A program made the translations under genes and the position numbers. Below are positions 7,684 to 16,607 of a DNA stretch of 27,245 bases, piece by piece (position 1 is the stretch's first letter; every line of letters begins with the position of its first letter). The stretch is taken from positions 1 to 27,245 of the forward strand of contig QFQY01000061.1 in assembly GCA_003248805.1 (NCBI GenBank), written 5' to 3'. The stretch comes from Chelatococcus sp. Its GTDB lineage: Bacteria; Pseudomonadota; Alphaproteobacteria; Rhizobiales; Beijerinckiaceae. The notes under the pieces are model-generated. The model worked only from the letters and a program-made list of their open reading frames with translations, searched no databases and had not been told where the DNA came from.

Positions 7684-8532
7684 TCAGCGCAGGGCCGCAA
7701 TCGCGTTCGCCAGCCTGACGAAGCCCGAGACCGGCACTTCCTCGGCGCGGGCCGTGGGCGAAAGGCCGGCGGCCTCGATGATCGGCGTCGGGTCGGCCAG
7801 CATGGCCTTGAGACTCTGGCGCAGCATCTTGCGGCGCTGGCCGAAGGCGGCGAGCGTGACCCGCTCCAGCATCTTCTGCGAACAGGGCTCCGGGGCCGCG
7901 CGAGGCAGCAGCTGCACCACGGAGGACGTGATCTTCGGCGGCGGCACGAAGGCCGAGCGCGGCACGTCGAACAGGATGCGCGCCTCGCAGCGCCAGCCGG
8001 CCAGCACGGCCAGCCGACCGTAATCGGCCCTCTGCGCTGGCGTGGCGACGATGCGCTCGGCCACCTCGCGCTGGAACATCAGGGTCAGCGAGGTCCACCA
8101 GGGCGGCCAGGGCTCCTGGCTGAGCCAGCCGACCAGCAGCGGCGTGCCGATATTGTAGGGCAGGTTCGCGACGATCCTCGCCGGAGTTCCGCCCAGCAGC
8201 GCGACGATATCGACGGTGAGGGCGTCCCCTTCGATCACTTCCAGCCGGCCGGGATAGTGTGCCGCGATCTCCGCCAGCGCCGGCAGGCAGCGCGGATCGC
8301 GCTCGATGGCGATGACGCGTCCCGCCCCGTTCGCCAGCAGGGCGCGGGTCAGTCCTCCCGGCCCCGGGCCGATCTCGACCACCGTCTGTTCGTCCAGCGG
8401 GCCTGCGGCGCGCGCGATCCGCCCGGTCAGGTTGAGGTCGAACAGGAAGTTCTGGCCGAGCGCCTTGCGCGCCATCAGCCCGTGGCGTTCCACCACCTCG
8501 CGCAGCGGCGGCAGGTCGTCGATCCCGCTCAT
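7684..8532 (-). CDS. rsmA: 16S rRNA dimethyladenosine transferase
   Basis: RsmA (KsgA) dimethylates two adjacent adenosines near the 3' end of 16S rRNA, a late ribosome assembly step. The 282-residue product starts MSGIDDLPPLREVVERHGL and then ARKALGQNFL, the usual opening. It has SAM motif I EIGPGPGGLT (53-62), the acidic residue of motif II (IAIERD), and the catalytic motif NLPYN (123-127). Its ATG overlaps the pdxA stop in ATGA, and it is the last gene of the lptF-lptG-lptD-pdxA-rsmA operon. Confidence 0.96.
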   Translation of the reverse strand: MSGIDDLPPLREVVERHGLMARKALGQNFLFDLNLTGRIARAAGPLDEQTVVEIGPGPGGLTRALLANGAGRVIAIERDPRCLPALAEIAAHYPGRLEVIEGDALTVDIVALLGGTPARIVANLPYNIGTPLLVGWLSQEPWPPWWTSLTLMFQREVAERIVATPAQRADYGRLAVLAGWRCEARILFDVPRSAFVPPPKITSSVVQLLPRAAPEPCSQKMLERVTLAAFGQRRKMLRQSLKAMLADPTPIIEAAGLSPTARAEEVPVSGFVRLANAIAALR

Positions 8533-9554
8533 CGCGCTGCCGCCTGTTCGCGCTCCGCCATCCGCGCTGCGAGCTTCAGCGCGGCGACCAGGCTGTCGGG
8601 CCGGGCGATGCCCTTGCCGGCAATGTCGAAAGCTGTTCCGTGGTCCGGCGAGGTCCGGATGAACGGCAGGCCCAGCGTGACGTTGACGCCCTCGTCGAAG
8701 GCGATGGTCTTGATCGGGATCAGCGCCTGATCGTGATACATGGCGAGCGCGGCGTCATAGCCCGCCCGGGCCCGGGCATGGAACATCGTGTCGGCCGGCC
8801 AGGGGCCGCCCGCGTCGATGCCGAGCGCCCTCAGCCGCTCGACGGCGGGGCGAACCACCGCGTCGTCCTCGAGCCCGAGCGCGCCGCCTTCGCCGGCATG
8901 CGGGTTGAGCCCGCTCAGCGCCAGCCTCGGCCGGTCGATCCCGAAGCGCGTCGCGAGCTCGCGCGCGACGATGGTCGCGGTCTCGACGATCAACTCCGTC
9001 GTCAGCAGGTCCGGCACGGCGCGAAGCGGCACGTGGATCGTGACCGGCACGACCGCGAGCTCCTCGCACCAGAGCATCATCACCGGGCGCGGCGCGGCGC
9101 CGCCGTCGGCCGCCAGATGCGCCAGATACTCGGTATGCCCGGGATGGGCGAAGCCGGCCTTGTAGAGCACCGCCTTGGCGATCGGGTTGGTGACGACGGC
9201 ACTGGCCAGACCCTGCCGGGTCGCCGCGACGGCGCGATCGATCGAAGCGATGGTGGTCGGCGCCGTCGCGCTGTCCGGCCGACCGGGCTCGGGATGGCCC
9301 GCGGGCTCCAGCGGGATGACGGGCAGCGCATGCGCGAAGACGCTCGCCGCTTCGTGCCAGTCGCAGGCTTGCAGCGGGATGTCGAGGTCAAGCCGCCGCG
9401 AGAGCTCCGCGAGATGTCCGATATCGGCGATACAGGCGAAGGGCGGCAGCGACAGCGTCTCGCGCTGCCGCCACGCCATCAGGGTGAGCTCCGGCCCGAT
9501 ACCCGCCGGGTCGCCTTGGGTCAGAGCCAGGGGCGCTATGGGCACGGCCGGCAT
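8529..9554 (-). CDS. pdxA: 4-hydroxythreonine-4-phosphate dehydrogenase
   Basis: PdxA oxidises 4-phosphohydroxy-L-threonine for pyridoxal 5'-phosphate synthesis in the DXP-dependent route. The 341-residue product opens PLALTQGDPAGIGPEL. The three metal-binding histidines are visible: His174 (VTIHVPL), His219 (NPHAGEGG) and His274 (MYHDQALIP). Their spacing of 45 and 55 residues equals that of E. coli PdxA (166, 211, 266). The start lies 10 bases after the lptD stop and its end overlaps rsmA by four bases. In many relatives surA would lie directly upstream, but it is absent here. Confidence 0.96.
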   Translation of the reverse strand: MPAVPIAPLALTQGDPAGIGPELTLMAWRQRETLSLPPFACIADIGHLAELSRRLDLDIPLQACDWHEAASVFAHALPVIPLEPAGHPEPGRPDSATAPTTIASIDRAVAATRQGLASAVVTNPIAKAVLYKAGFAHPGHTEYLAHLAADGGAAPRPVMMLWCEELAVVPVTIHVPLRAVPDLLTTELIVETATIVARELATRFGIDRPRLALSGLNPHAGEGGALGLEDDAVVRPAVERLRALGIDAGGPWPADTMFHARARAGYDAALAMYHDQALIPIKTIAFDEGVNVTLGLPFIRTSPDHGTAFDIAGKGIARPDSLVAALKLAARMAEREQAAAR

Positions 9555-9564
9555 AGCCCCGTCA

Positions 9565-12120
9565 TCAGTTCGAGGAGCTGACGCCGTCGCTGCTCGACGA
9601 GGCGCCGCCGAGATTCTGCGAATAGCTGATCTCGCCGAGCGTGCGCAGTTCCAGCCGGAACATCACCGTGCGCGTATCCTTGGTCGCCCCGGACTGCCGG
9701 TCGGCATAGCTTTGCGAATAGCTGATGTCGAACACGGTGCATTCGTCGCGGTAGTTGATGCCGAAGGACGTCGATGCGGTCTGGAACGGGCTCGTGGTCG
9801 GATAGATCGGCTGCACGACCGTCGCCGGAGAGGCGGTCCAGGAAGCGTATTGCGCCCAATAGCGCTCGCGGTCGTACTTGTACTTGTCGAGATCGAAGAG
9901 AACGCCGGCGCGCACGCTCCAGCCCTGCGCCACATTGACCGAGCCGTTGAGGGAAAGACCCTCGCGGCGGCGGAAGGTGCCGAGGTCCGGCTGAGGCTCG
10001 TAACGCCCATAGCCGACCGAGACCGAGCCGATCGCATGCGAATAGGTCGCGGCGCCGTCGATGCGCTGCATCTCGAGCGTGTTCTGGTCCAGCCGCGTCG
10101 CACCCGAGAAGATCAGGCCGCTGATCGGCGAGACCTGCGCCCTCGCGACGAAGTCCGAGCGCGTGGTGTCGAGGCCGGAATTCAGGCCGGTATTGACGAG
10201 GTCGCCGGTGGCGTAGGAGTTGCGGCCGGCGACCTGATAGGACTGGCCGAGCAGCATGTTGGCATAGCCCCGCTCGCCGAAGCGGCCGGTATAGAGCATG
10301 CCCACATTGGCGCGGGTTCCGCCCTCGACGCGGTCGTAGCCCGAGAACTTGCCGTTCCACTCGAAGAGGTTGTTGGCGTCGAAGACGAGGCTCTGCGCGT
10401 CCTCGTTCGCGAGCCGCAGCGCGTGGGTCTCGTTCGGCCGCGCCACGATCTGCGCCACCGGCTCGATGATATGCGTCCCCCAGGACGTATTCGCGACGAA
10501 GGGGTAGCGATACATCAGGCCGATGGCCGGCATCGCCCGTCCGAAGACCTCGTTCGAGCTGTCGGCGATCGTCGCCACCTTGTTGTTCGGATAGCCCGTC
10601 GTGTCCGGGTTGATCGAGAAGATGTCGGCCCGCAGCGAGGCATAGGGTGTCCAGACCTGCCCGATAGGGTCGATGATGTTGCGCCGCCAGTCGACCTGCG
10701 CGGTGGCGCGAGCCAGGTTGCCGGCCAGGCCGCGAACCAGGCAGGTGTTCTTCTGATAGACGGCGCAAGCGTCATAGATCGAATAGCCGGTGCCGCCCGT
10801 CGTCGTTCCGCTGAACAGATAGGCCGACTGACGCGGCAATTGCGAAAACGCCGCCGCATCGCGCGACAGGTTCGTGACGTTGGCCGTGAAGCTCAGCTCG
10901 CCGCCCAGGAAAGCCGGCTTCTCGACGCGCTTGTTGTAATCGAGCACCGGCAGCACGACGGGCTGCTGCTTCTGCCAGTCCTGATAGGTCAGCGGCTGGA
11001 AATAGTAGCCGCGCAGGTCGAACCACGCCGTCGCGCTCTGGCCGTTGAGATAGGCCGTCGAGATCGCTTCCTGCAGATAGGTCGTCGTGCTCAGGCTCTC
11101 GTTCAGGATGCGGTAGTTCTTGTAGAACCACCGGTCCGTCGACATCGAGCCGTTCCAGCCGAAGCTCCAGCGCGGATTCAGGAAGAACTTGCCGTTCGTT
11201 TCCACCGAGCCGCGAAAGGTGTCGTCGCCCGCGCCGAGCGGGGAATCGAGGAATGCCCCCTTGTCCTGCTGGAAGATGCCGGATGCGCGGATCGAGTAGG
11301 AGCCGTTCGCGAGCCGGTGCCGCCACTCGACCTGGCCGAGCAGGCCTTGCTTCGTGAGATAGGTCGGCGTCAGCGTGACGTCGTAGTTCGGCGCGAGGTT
11401 CAGGAAGTAGGGCAGGCCGACACCGAAGCCGAGCGGCCCGGTATTGAGGAATTTCGGCGCGAGGAAGCCCGACTTGCGCTTCACCGTCGAGTCCGGACCC
11501 GACATGTAGGGGATATACGCCATCGGGATGCCCGCGAATTCGAGGCGGGCATCCTCGTAATAGATCGTCTGCTCGGACTTCTTGTGAATGATGCGCGCGG
11601 CGCGCACCTGCCAGAGCGGCGGGCGCTCGGGGTTTTCCTTGCAGGGCTCGCAGGCGGTGTAGATGCCCTTCTCGAAGATGAAGGTCTCGCCGTCGGTGCG
11701 CTCGGCGCGCGGCGCCGAGAAACGGGTCTTGTCCGGATTCACCACCCGCAACGAATCGATGAAGCCGTCGCGGAAATCGTCCGTGAGGTTGAAGCGGTCG
11801 CCGGTGATGACGGTGCCGTTCGCTTCGGTGATGCGGGCGTTGCCGACGGCGATCACGCGCTTCGACGCCTGGTCGTAGACCACGCGGTCGGCCTCGATCG
11901 TGCGCCCCTGGTAGAGAATCTGGACGTCGCCGACCGCCGCGACCGTCTTCTTGTCGTTGTCGTAGACGAGCTCGCGCGCATCCACGACCATGCGGTCCTG
12001 CGGCTTCGCAGGCGGAGTCTGCGCGTGCGCCACCTCCGCCGCAGCCAGGACGTAGACCAGGCTGGAGGCGAGAGCGGTAGCCGCCGCGAGGCGCAAGGTG
12101 CGTCTCACGGTGGGCCTCAT
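9565..12120 (-). CDS. lptD: LPS assembly protein LptD
   Basis: LptD is the outer-membrane barrel that, with LptE, inserts lipopolysaccharide into the outer leaflet. The 851-residue product has a signal peptide (cut expected after AHA, residue 33). An N-terminal OstA/jellyroll domain (about 42-190) is followed by a beta-barrel rich in alternating aromatic residues to the C-terminus. GIPMAYIPYMSGPDSTVKRKSGFL (for example 197-220) is a typical LptD element at the domain junction. Five cysteines are seen in the mature protein: 157 and 160 (CEPC), 452, 460 and 794. The C-terminus ends in a serine-rich tail after the last strand. It follows lptG by 36 bases and precedes pdxA by 10, with no surA between. 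Confidence 0.95.
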   Translation of the reverse strand: MRPTVRRTLRLAAATALASSLVYVLAAAEVAHAQTPPAKPQDRMVVDARELVYDNDKKTVAAVGDVQILYQGRTIEADRVVYDQASKRVIAVGNARITEANGTVITGDRFNLTDDFRDGFIDSLRVVNPDKTRFSAPRAERTDGETFIFEKGIYTACEPCKENPERPPLWQVRAARIIHKKSEQTIYYEDARLEFAGIPMAYIPYMSGPDSTVKRKSGFLAPKFLNTGPLGFGVGLPYFLNLAPNYDVTLTPTYLTKQGLLGQVEWRHRLANGSYSIRASGIFQQDKGAFLDSPLGAGDDTFRGSVETNGKFFLNPRWSFGWNGSMSTDRWFYKNYRILNESLSTTTYLQEAISTAYLNGQSATAWFDLRGYYFQPLTYQDWQKQQPVVLPVLDYNKRVEKPAFLGGELSFTANVTNLSRDAAAFSQLPRQSAYLFSGTTTGGTGYSIYDACAVYQKNTCLVRGLAGNLARATAQVDWRRNIIDPIGQVWTPYASLRADIFSINPDTTGYPNNKVATIADSSNEVFGRAMPAIGLMYRYPFVANTSWGTHIIEPVAQIVARPNETHALRLANEDAQSLVFDANNLFEWNGKFSGYDRVEGGTRANVGMLYTGRFGERGYANMLLGQSYQVAGRNSYATGDLVNTGLNSGLDTTRSDFVARAQVSPISGLIFSGATRLDQNTLEMQRIDGAATYSHAIGSVSVGYGRYEPQPDLGTFRRREGLSLNGSVNVAQGWSVRAGVLFDLDKYKYDRERYWAQYASWTASPATVVQPIYPTTSPFQTASTSFGINYRDECTVFDISYSQSYADRQSGATKDTRTVMFRLELRTLGEISYSQNLGGASSSSDGVSSSN

Positions 12121-12156
12121 GCTCTCAACCCTAAATTAACCATAGGCACAGTACGT

Positions 12157-13248
12157 TTACCCGTCTTCCTGATGCAGCAGGGCGAGGGCGCCCAGCATCG
12201 TTCCGACCACCGCCGGCAGCCACGCCGCGACGACGGTATTCACGATGCCCGATGAGCCGAGCTCCTCGGAAAGCTGCGTGGCAACATAGAGCATGAAGCC
12301 GGCCGCGACGCCACCTATCACCAGTTTCGTCACGCCACCAAACCTGAAAAATCTTAAGGAAACGGATGCCGCCACCAGAACCATGGCGACGAGCATCAGC
12401 GGCCGCGCCATCAGCGACTGGTAGCGCAATTCGTAGCGCGTCGTGTCGAGGCCGGCCAGCTTCGTCCGCTCGATCACCGAGGGCATCGACCAGAATCCCA
12501 CGGCATCTGGGGGCGTGAAGCTCTGCCGCATCTGGTCCGGTCCCAGCGTGGTCGCCACCAGATAGGTCGAAAAATGCTGCGGTTCCTGGCCGACTGCGAC
12601 GATCCGCGCGTCGGTGAGCTCCCAGTGTCCGGGGCGCAGCACGGCCTGCTTCGCGTCGATCCGCTCGCTGAAATTGCCGGCGGGCGAAAAGGCGAAGATC
12701 GCGACCTGGGTCAGGCCGTCGCCGTCGGGCAGCGAGCCCGCCGCGCGGATGATCGCCTGGCCGTCGACGCTGCGCTGGCGGATCCAGATGTCGGGCGCGC
12801 GGGCGGTGGCTTGGCCGGTGCGGACGAAGAGACGTGTTTCCAGCGCGGTCGCCTTGCGCTTCAGCTCCGCGGCGATGGGGTTGTAGACGAGAATCGAGAT
12901 CAGGCCGAACGCTGCCGCGACCGCCACGGCCGGCTGCAGGAACTGCCATGCCGACACGCCCACGGAGCGGGCCACGACCAGCTCCAGCTTTCGACTCAGC
13001 GTCAGCAGAGCGAACATGCCGCCGAAGAGCGCCGCGAACGGGAAGATCTGCTCGGCGACGCTCGGGGCGCGGAACAGGGCGAGCTGGACGATCAGCGGCG
13101 TCGTCGCGATGGGCGAATCGCCGGCGCGGCGCATCAGCTCGACGAAATCGAGCGTTCCGATCAGAAAGAAGAAGGTGCCGAAGACGCTGAGGATCGAGCG
13201 GGCGAACCGCACCGTCAGATAGCGTCCGAGTGTCGTGGTCAGCAGCAT
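12157..13248 (-). CDS. lptG: LPS export permease LptG
   Basis: LptG pairs with LptF and the ATPase LptB to extract LPS from the inner membrane and pass it to the periplasmic bridge. The 363-residue reading begins MLLTTTLGRYLTVRFARSIL, typical of the YjgP/YjgQ family. It has about three transmembrane helices at the N-terminal side, a periplasmic jellyroll domain (about 130-260), and three helices at the C-terminal end including LMLVAMVLVAASVSLRFF. The ATG at 13248 overlaps the lptF stop as TGATG, which fixes the start. The same frame stays open far upstream through lptF and antisense to pepA, but that part is not coding. Confidence 0.94.
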   Translation of the reverse strand: MLLTTTLGRYLTVRFARSILSVFGTFFFLIGTLDFVELMRRAGDSPIATTPLIVQLALFRAPSVAEQIFPFAALFGGMFALLTLSRKLELVVARSVGVSAWQFLQPAVAVAAAFGLISILVYNPIAAELKRKATALETRLFVRTGQATARAPDIWIRQRSVDGQAIIRAAGSLPDGDGLTQVAIFAFSPAGNFSERIDAKQAVLRPGHWELTDARIVAVGQEPQHFSTYLVATTLGPDQMRQSFTPPDAVGFWSMPSVIERTKLAGLDTTRYELRYQSLMARPLMLVAMVLVAASVSLRFFRFGGVTKLVIGGVAAGFMLYVATQLSEELGSSGIVNTVVAAWLPAVVGTMLGALALLHQEDG

Positions 13249-14441
13249 CAGGCGCGCCTGAACCGGAGGGACAAGGCGACGAAGGGCGCCGCGAGCGGAG
13301 CGAACAGCCGCGACAGGGCGGGCCGCAACCGCTCTCCGAAGAGGATGAGCGAAGTCGCGCAGACGATCGCGGCCACGGGCAGGACATACAGCAGCGCGGC
13401 GGCGAAACCGGAGCGCACGCTCGCCGTCCAGGCCGCGTAGGCCCCGATGCGAACGGCGCCCACGATCAGGATCGCCGCCTGGATGGCGAAGGCGCGGCCC
13501 TGCCGGGTCGTGCGCGCCTCGCCGATGGCGGCGAAGGCGATCAGCATGAAGGCGAAGGGATACAGCGGCGCGGAGAGCCGGTTGTGCAGCTCCGCCCGGA
13601 AGCGCCCTTCCTGAATCTTGTAATAAGGCTCGTTCGGGTCCTGCCTGATCAGCTGCCAGGTCGAGCGTTCGCGCGGCTTGTAGATGACCTTGTCGCCGTC
13701 GCCCTCGCCAGGCCCTCCGGTGGGGTCTCCCGACAGCGCCGAGAGGTTGAGGGCGTAGCGCTCGAAGGTGATGATCGAGGTCGTCTCGGTGTTCTTGGTC
13801 TCGCGCTGGATCGTGCCCTTCTCGAGCATGAGGAAGCTCGAGCCGTCGACTTCGACGGAGCGGCCGCGCTCGGCGATGTAGATCGAGGGCTGCGAGACGT
13901 CGCGGCGGTCCTGCATGAAGATGCCGAGCAGCGCGTCGCCCTGGCGCTCGCGATAGTGGAACGTCACGCCGGAATCGAGCGCGACGAACTGCCCTTCCTT
14001 GACGACATTCGCGATGAAGTCGGCCCTGATCAGGGTGATCAGGTCGCGCAGCATCCGGAAGCCCGCCGGCATGACCGAGAGCGTCATCCAGGCCACGAGC
14101 AGCGAGGTCGCCATCGTCAGGACGATGAAGGGGCGGGTGAGGCGGTGTGGCGCCACGCCCGATGCGTTCATGACGATGAGCTCGGAATCGCTGTTCAGCC
14201 GATTGAGCGTGTAGAGCGTCGCCATGAACAGGGCGACCGGCGCGATGCCGGCGATCAGCGCCGGCAGCGAGAGCAGCGTGACCGTGAAGAAGATCACCAC
14301 CGTCTGGCCCTTGCCGGTGATGAGATCGACCTCGCGCAGGGCCTGCGTGACCCAGATCACGCCCGTCAGGCCGACGAGAAGGACGATGGCTGCGACCGCG
14401 GCGATCTTGAGGATGTAGCGGTCGAGGCGTTGCAGGAACAC
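13248..14441 (-). CDS. lptF: LPS export permease LptF
   Basis: LptF is the partner permease of LptG in the LptB2FG complex. From GTG at 14441 the product has 397 residues and begins FLQRLDRYILKIAAV, the usual opening of the family. Three N-terminal transmembrane helices, a periplasmic domain and three C-terminal helices are visible, along with VMNASGVAPHRLTRPF, a conserved cytoplasmic segment of these permeases. GTG at 14441 has GGAAG about 8 bases upstream. A longer in-frame reading from TTG at 14519 has no ribosome site and adds 26 residues of unlikely sequence. It is the first gene of the operon lptF-lptG-lptD-pdxA-rsmA. Confidence 0.92.
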   Translation of the reverse strand: MFLQRLDRYILKIAAVAAIVLLVGLTGVIWVTQALREVDLITGKGQTVVIFFTVTLLSLPALIAGIAPVALFMATLYTLNRLNSDSELIVMNASGVAPHRLTRPFIVLTMATSLLVAWMTLSVMPAGFRMLRDLITLIRADFIANVVKEGQFVALDSGVTFHYRERQGDALLGIFMQDRRDVSQPSIYIAERGRSVEVDGSSFLMLEKGTIQRETKNTETTSIITFERYALNLSALSGDPTGGPGEGDGDKVIYKPRERSTWQLIRQDPNEPYYKIQEGRFRAELHNRLSAPLYPFAFMLIAFAAIGEARTTRQGRAFAIQAAILIVGAVRIGAYAAWTASVRSGFAAALLYVLPVAAIVCATSLILFGERLRPALSRLFAPLAAPFVALSLRFRRA

Positions 14442-14616
14442 GTATGCGCTTCCGGTCTCGGGCGGGAGCGAGAGCTCCCTCTGGTGGTTCGTCGAACAGA
14501 CCGTATGGTATAGGCGCAATCATGGCGCAAACGGGAATCGTTCGACGCCATGTCGCCGTCGCCCGAAATATCCGCCATTCGCCAGCCAGCCGTCCTCCCG
14601 AGAGTGTGAGCCGATC
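14442..14616. other. Divergent promoter region lptF / pepA
   Basis: The 175-base gap between the lptFGD operon (minus) and pepA (plus) must carry promoters for both. The only AT-rich element is around 14503-14515, which reads TATGGTATAGG on plus and CCTATACCATA on minus; either could supply a -10 box. I find no matching -35 box at 17 bases on either side. No gene is seen in it. Confidence 0.4.
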
Positions 14617-16110
14617 ATGTCGCAGAGCCTGAAGCTCGAGGTCAAACCCCTGAACGCAATCGGCGGCGGCGATCTCGTGATCCTCGTCTCGGATACGCTG
14701 GTCCCGCCGCCCCAGGCGCAGGAGTGGCTGGGCGAGGGCGCCCGTTCGCTTCTGGCGCGCGCCGCCGCCGCGGAGCGCTTCAAGGGCAAGGCCCTGTCCG
14801 GCGTCACCCTGCTGGCGCCCGACGGGGCGGGCTACGAGCGCCTGATCGCGGTCGGAGTCGGCCCGCTCGCCGAACGTGGCGAACTCGATTTCGTCAGGCT
14901 CGGCGGCGCCGTCGCCGGCCGTCTCGGCGCGGGCCGCGCCGTCGACGTGATTCTCGCCCTGCCCGATGGCGAGATCGGCGCCGCGCAGGCCGCCGATCTG
15001 GCGCTGGGCCTGCAGCTGCGCAGCTATGTCTTCGACCGCTACAAGACGAAGACCAAGGACGAGGACGCCGGCGCGGCCGGCACCGTGACGCTGCGGGCGC
15101 CTGACCCCGCCGCCGTGAAGAAGGCCCTCAAATCGCGCGAGGCGCTGTTCGGCGGCGTCGCGCTGGCGCGCGACCTCGTCAACGAACCGCCGAACATCCT
15201 CTATCCGGAGGAATTCGCCGAGCGCGCCGCGAAGCTCGCCAAGCTCGGGGTCGAGATCGAGATCCTCGACGAGAAGCAGCTTCGAAAAATCGGCATGCGG
15301 GCGCTTCTGGGCGTCGGCCAGGGCTCGCGGCGGGAGAGCCGCGTCGTGATCATGCGCTGGAACGGCGGCAAGGAGGGCGCCGCGCCCGTCGCCTTCGTCG
15401 GCAAGGGCGTGACCTTCGACACCGGCGGCATCTCGCTGAAGCCGGGCGCCGGCATGGAGGACATGAAGGGCGACATGGCCGGGGCGGCCTGTGTCACCGG
15501 GCTGATGCATGCGCTCGCCGCCCGCAAGGCGAAGGTCAATGCGATCGGCATCATCGGCCTCGTCGAGAACATGCCGGACGGCAACGCCCAGCGGCCCGGC
15601 GATATCGTCACCTCGCTCTCCGGCCAGACGATCGAGATCATCAACACCGACGCCGAGGGCCGGCTCGTGCTCGGCGACGTGCTCTGGTACACGAAGGATC
15701 GGTTCAAGCCGAAATTCATGATCGACCTCGCGACGCTGACCGGCGCGATCCTCGTCGCGCTGGCCCAGGAGCATGCCGGGCTCTTCACCAACAGCGACGA
15801 GCTGGCGGAGCGTCTGACGGCAGCCGGCAAGGCGACCGGCGAGACCGTCTGGCGCATGCCGCTGGGCAAGGCCTACGACAAGATGATCGATTCGAAGTTC
15901 GCGGACATGAAGAACGCCGCCGGCCGCCATGGCGGTTCGATCACCGCAGCCCAGTTCCTGCAGCGCCATGTCGACGGGACGCCCTGGGCGCATCTCGACA
16001 TCGCGGGAACCGGCATGGGGTCGCCGAGTTCCGACATCAACCGGTCCTGGGGATCGGGCTGGGGTGTGCGCCTGCTCGACCGGCTCGTCGCCGACCACTA
16101 CGAGGGGTGA
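14617..16110 (+). CDS. pepA: Leucyl aminopeptidase (M17)
   Basis: PepA removes N-terminal amino acids from peptides with two metal ions; in E. coli it also binds DNA as an accessory factor in site-specific recombination. The 497-residue product has a variable N-terminal domain (about 1-165) and a catalytic M17 domain. The latter has GKGVTFDTGGISLKPG (Lys263 and Asp268 as expected metal or active-site residues) and the signature NTDAEGRL at 343-350. ATG at 14617 gives MSQSLKLEVKPL. It is followed by holC after 44 bases, the same pepA-holC order known in E. coli. Confidence 0.96.
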   Translation: MSQSLKLEVKPLNAIGGGDLVILVSDTLVPPPQAQEWLGEGARSLLARAAAAERFKGKALSGVTLLAPDGAGYERLIAVGVGPLAERGELDFVRLGGAVAGRLGAGRAVDVILALPDGEIGAAQAADLALGLQLRSYVFDRYKTKTKDEDAGAAGTVTLRAPDPAAVKKALKSREALFGGVALARDLVNEPPNILYPEEFAERAAKLAKLGVEIEILDEKQLRKIGMRALLGVGQGSRRESRVVIMRWNGGKEGAAPVAFVGKGVTFDTGGISLKPGAGMEDMKGDMAGAACVTGLMHALAARKAKVNAIGIIGLVENMPDGNAQRPGDIVTSLSGQTIEIINTDAEGRLVLGDVLWYTKDRFKPKFMIDLATLTGAILVALAQEHAGLFTNSDELAERLTAAGKATGETVWRMPLGKAYDKMIDSKFADMKNAAGRHGGSITAAQFLQRHVDGTPWAHLDIAGTGMGSPSSDINRSWGSGWGVRLLDRLVADHYEG

Positions 16111-16117
16111 GTCGGGT

Positions 16118-16136
16118 GCGGCCCTGATCCGGCCGC
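16118..16136 (+). other. Hairpin between pepA and holC
   Basis: GCGGCC / GGCCGC with a 7-base loop lies directly after the pepA stop and ends 18 bases before holC. No T-run follows. It may dampen read-through or protect the pepA 3' end. Confidence 0.3.
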
Positions 16137-16154
16137 CCGCGACGAAAGGCTGCG

Positions 16155-16607
16155 ATGGCCGAGGTGCTGTTCTTCCACCTGCAGGGGCGCCCGCTCGAGC
16201 AGGTACTGCCGACGATTCTCGAACGGGCGCTGTCGCGCGGCCAGAAGGTGGTCGTCGAGGTGTCGAGCCAGGAGCGGCTCGCGGCGCTCGACGACCATCT
16301 CTGGACCTATTCCGATGCGAGCTTCCTGCCCCATGTCACCGAGGTCGAGGCGGACGCCGCCTCGAACCCTGTCGTCCTGACGACGCATGCGCATAATCCC
16401 AATGGCGCCGTGGTCCGGGTCTGCGCGGACGGCGTCCGCATTCCCGACGCAATGGATGCCTACGAGCGCGTCGTCCTGATCTTCGACGGCGACGATCCCG
16501 ACGCCCTTGCCGCCGCGCGCGAAGACTGGAAGAAGGCGAAGGCCATCGGGGTGAGCGCCAGCTATTGGCAGCAGGACACCACTGGCCGCTGGGAGAAGAA
16601 AGCGTGA
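16155..16607 (+). CDS. holC: DNA polymerase III subunit chi
   Basis: HolC is the clamp-loader accessory subunit that contacts SSB. The 150-residue product (E. coli 147) starts AEVLFFHLQGRPLEQVLP and carries the conserved LDDHLWTYSDASFLPH (about 45-60), the pattern that defines chi proteins, and near the end the segment WKKAKAIGVSASYWQQD. ATG at 16155 follows GAAAGG. The stop overlaps the next gene as GTGA, so a lipoprotein is translationally coupled to it. Confidence 0.95.
   Translation: MAEVLFFHLQGRPLEQVLPTILERALSRGQKVVVEVSSQERLAALDDHLWTYSDASFLPHVTEVEADAASNPVVLTTHAHNPNGAVVRVCADGVRIPDAMDAYERVVLIFDGDDPDALAAAREDWKKAKAIGVSASYWQQDTTGRWEKKA

Noticed and set aside
9175..12255. A plus-strand open frame of about 1000 codons across pdxA and lptD
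   Set aside because: It is antisense to two firmly identified genes and reads as charged, repetitive sequence rich in Arg, Val and Asp without any domain; such frames are common opposite GC-rich genes.
13249..16098. Long upstream extension of the lptG frame through lptF and antisense to pepA
   Set aside because: lptF and pepA are clear in their own frames. LptG has its family start at 13248 with a TGATG overlap.
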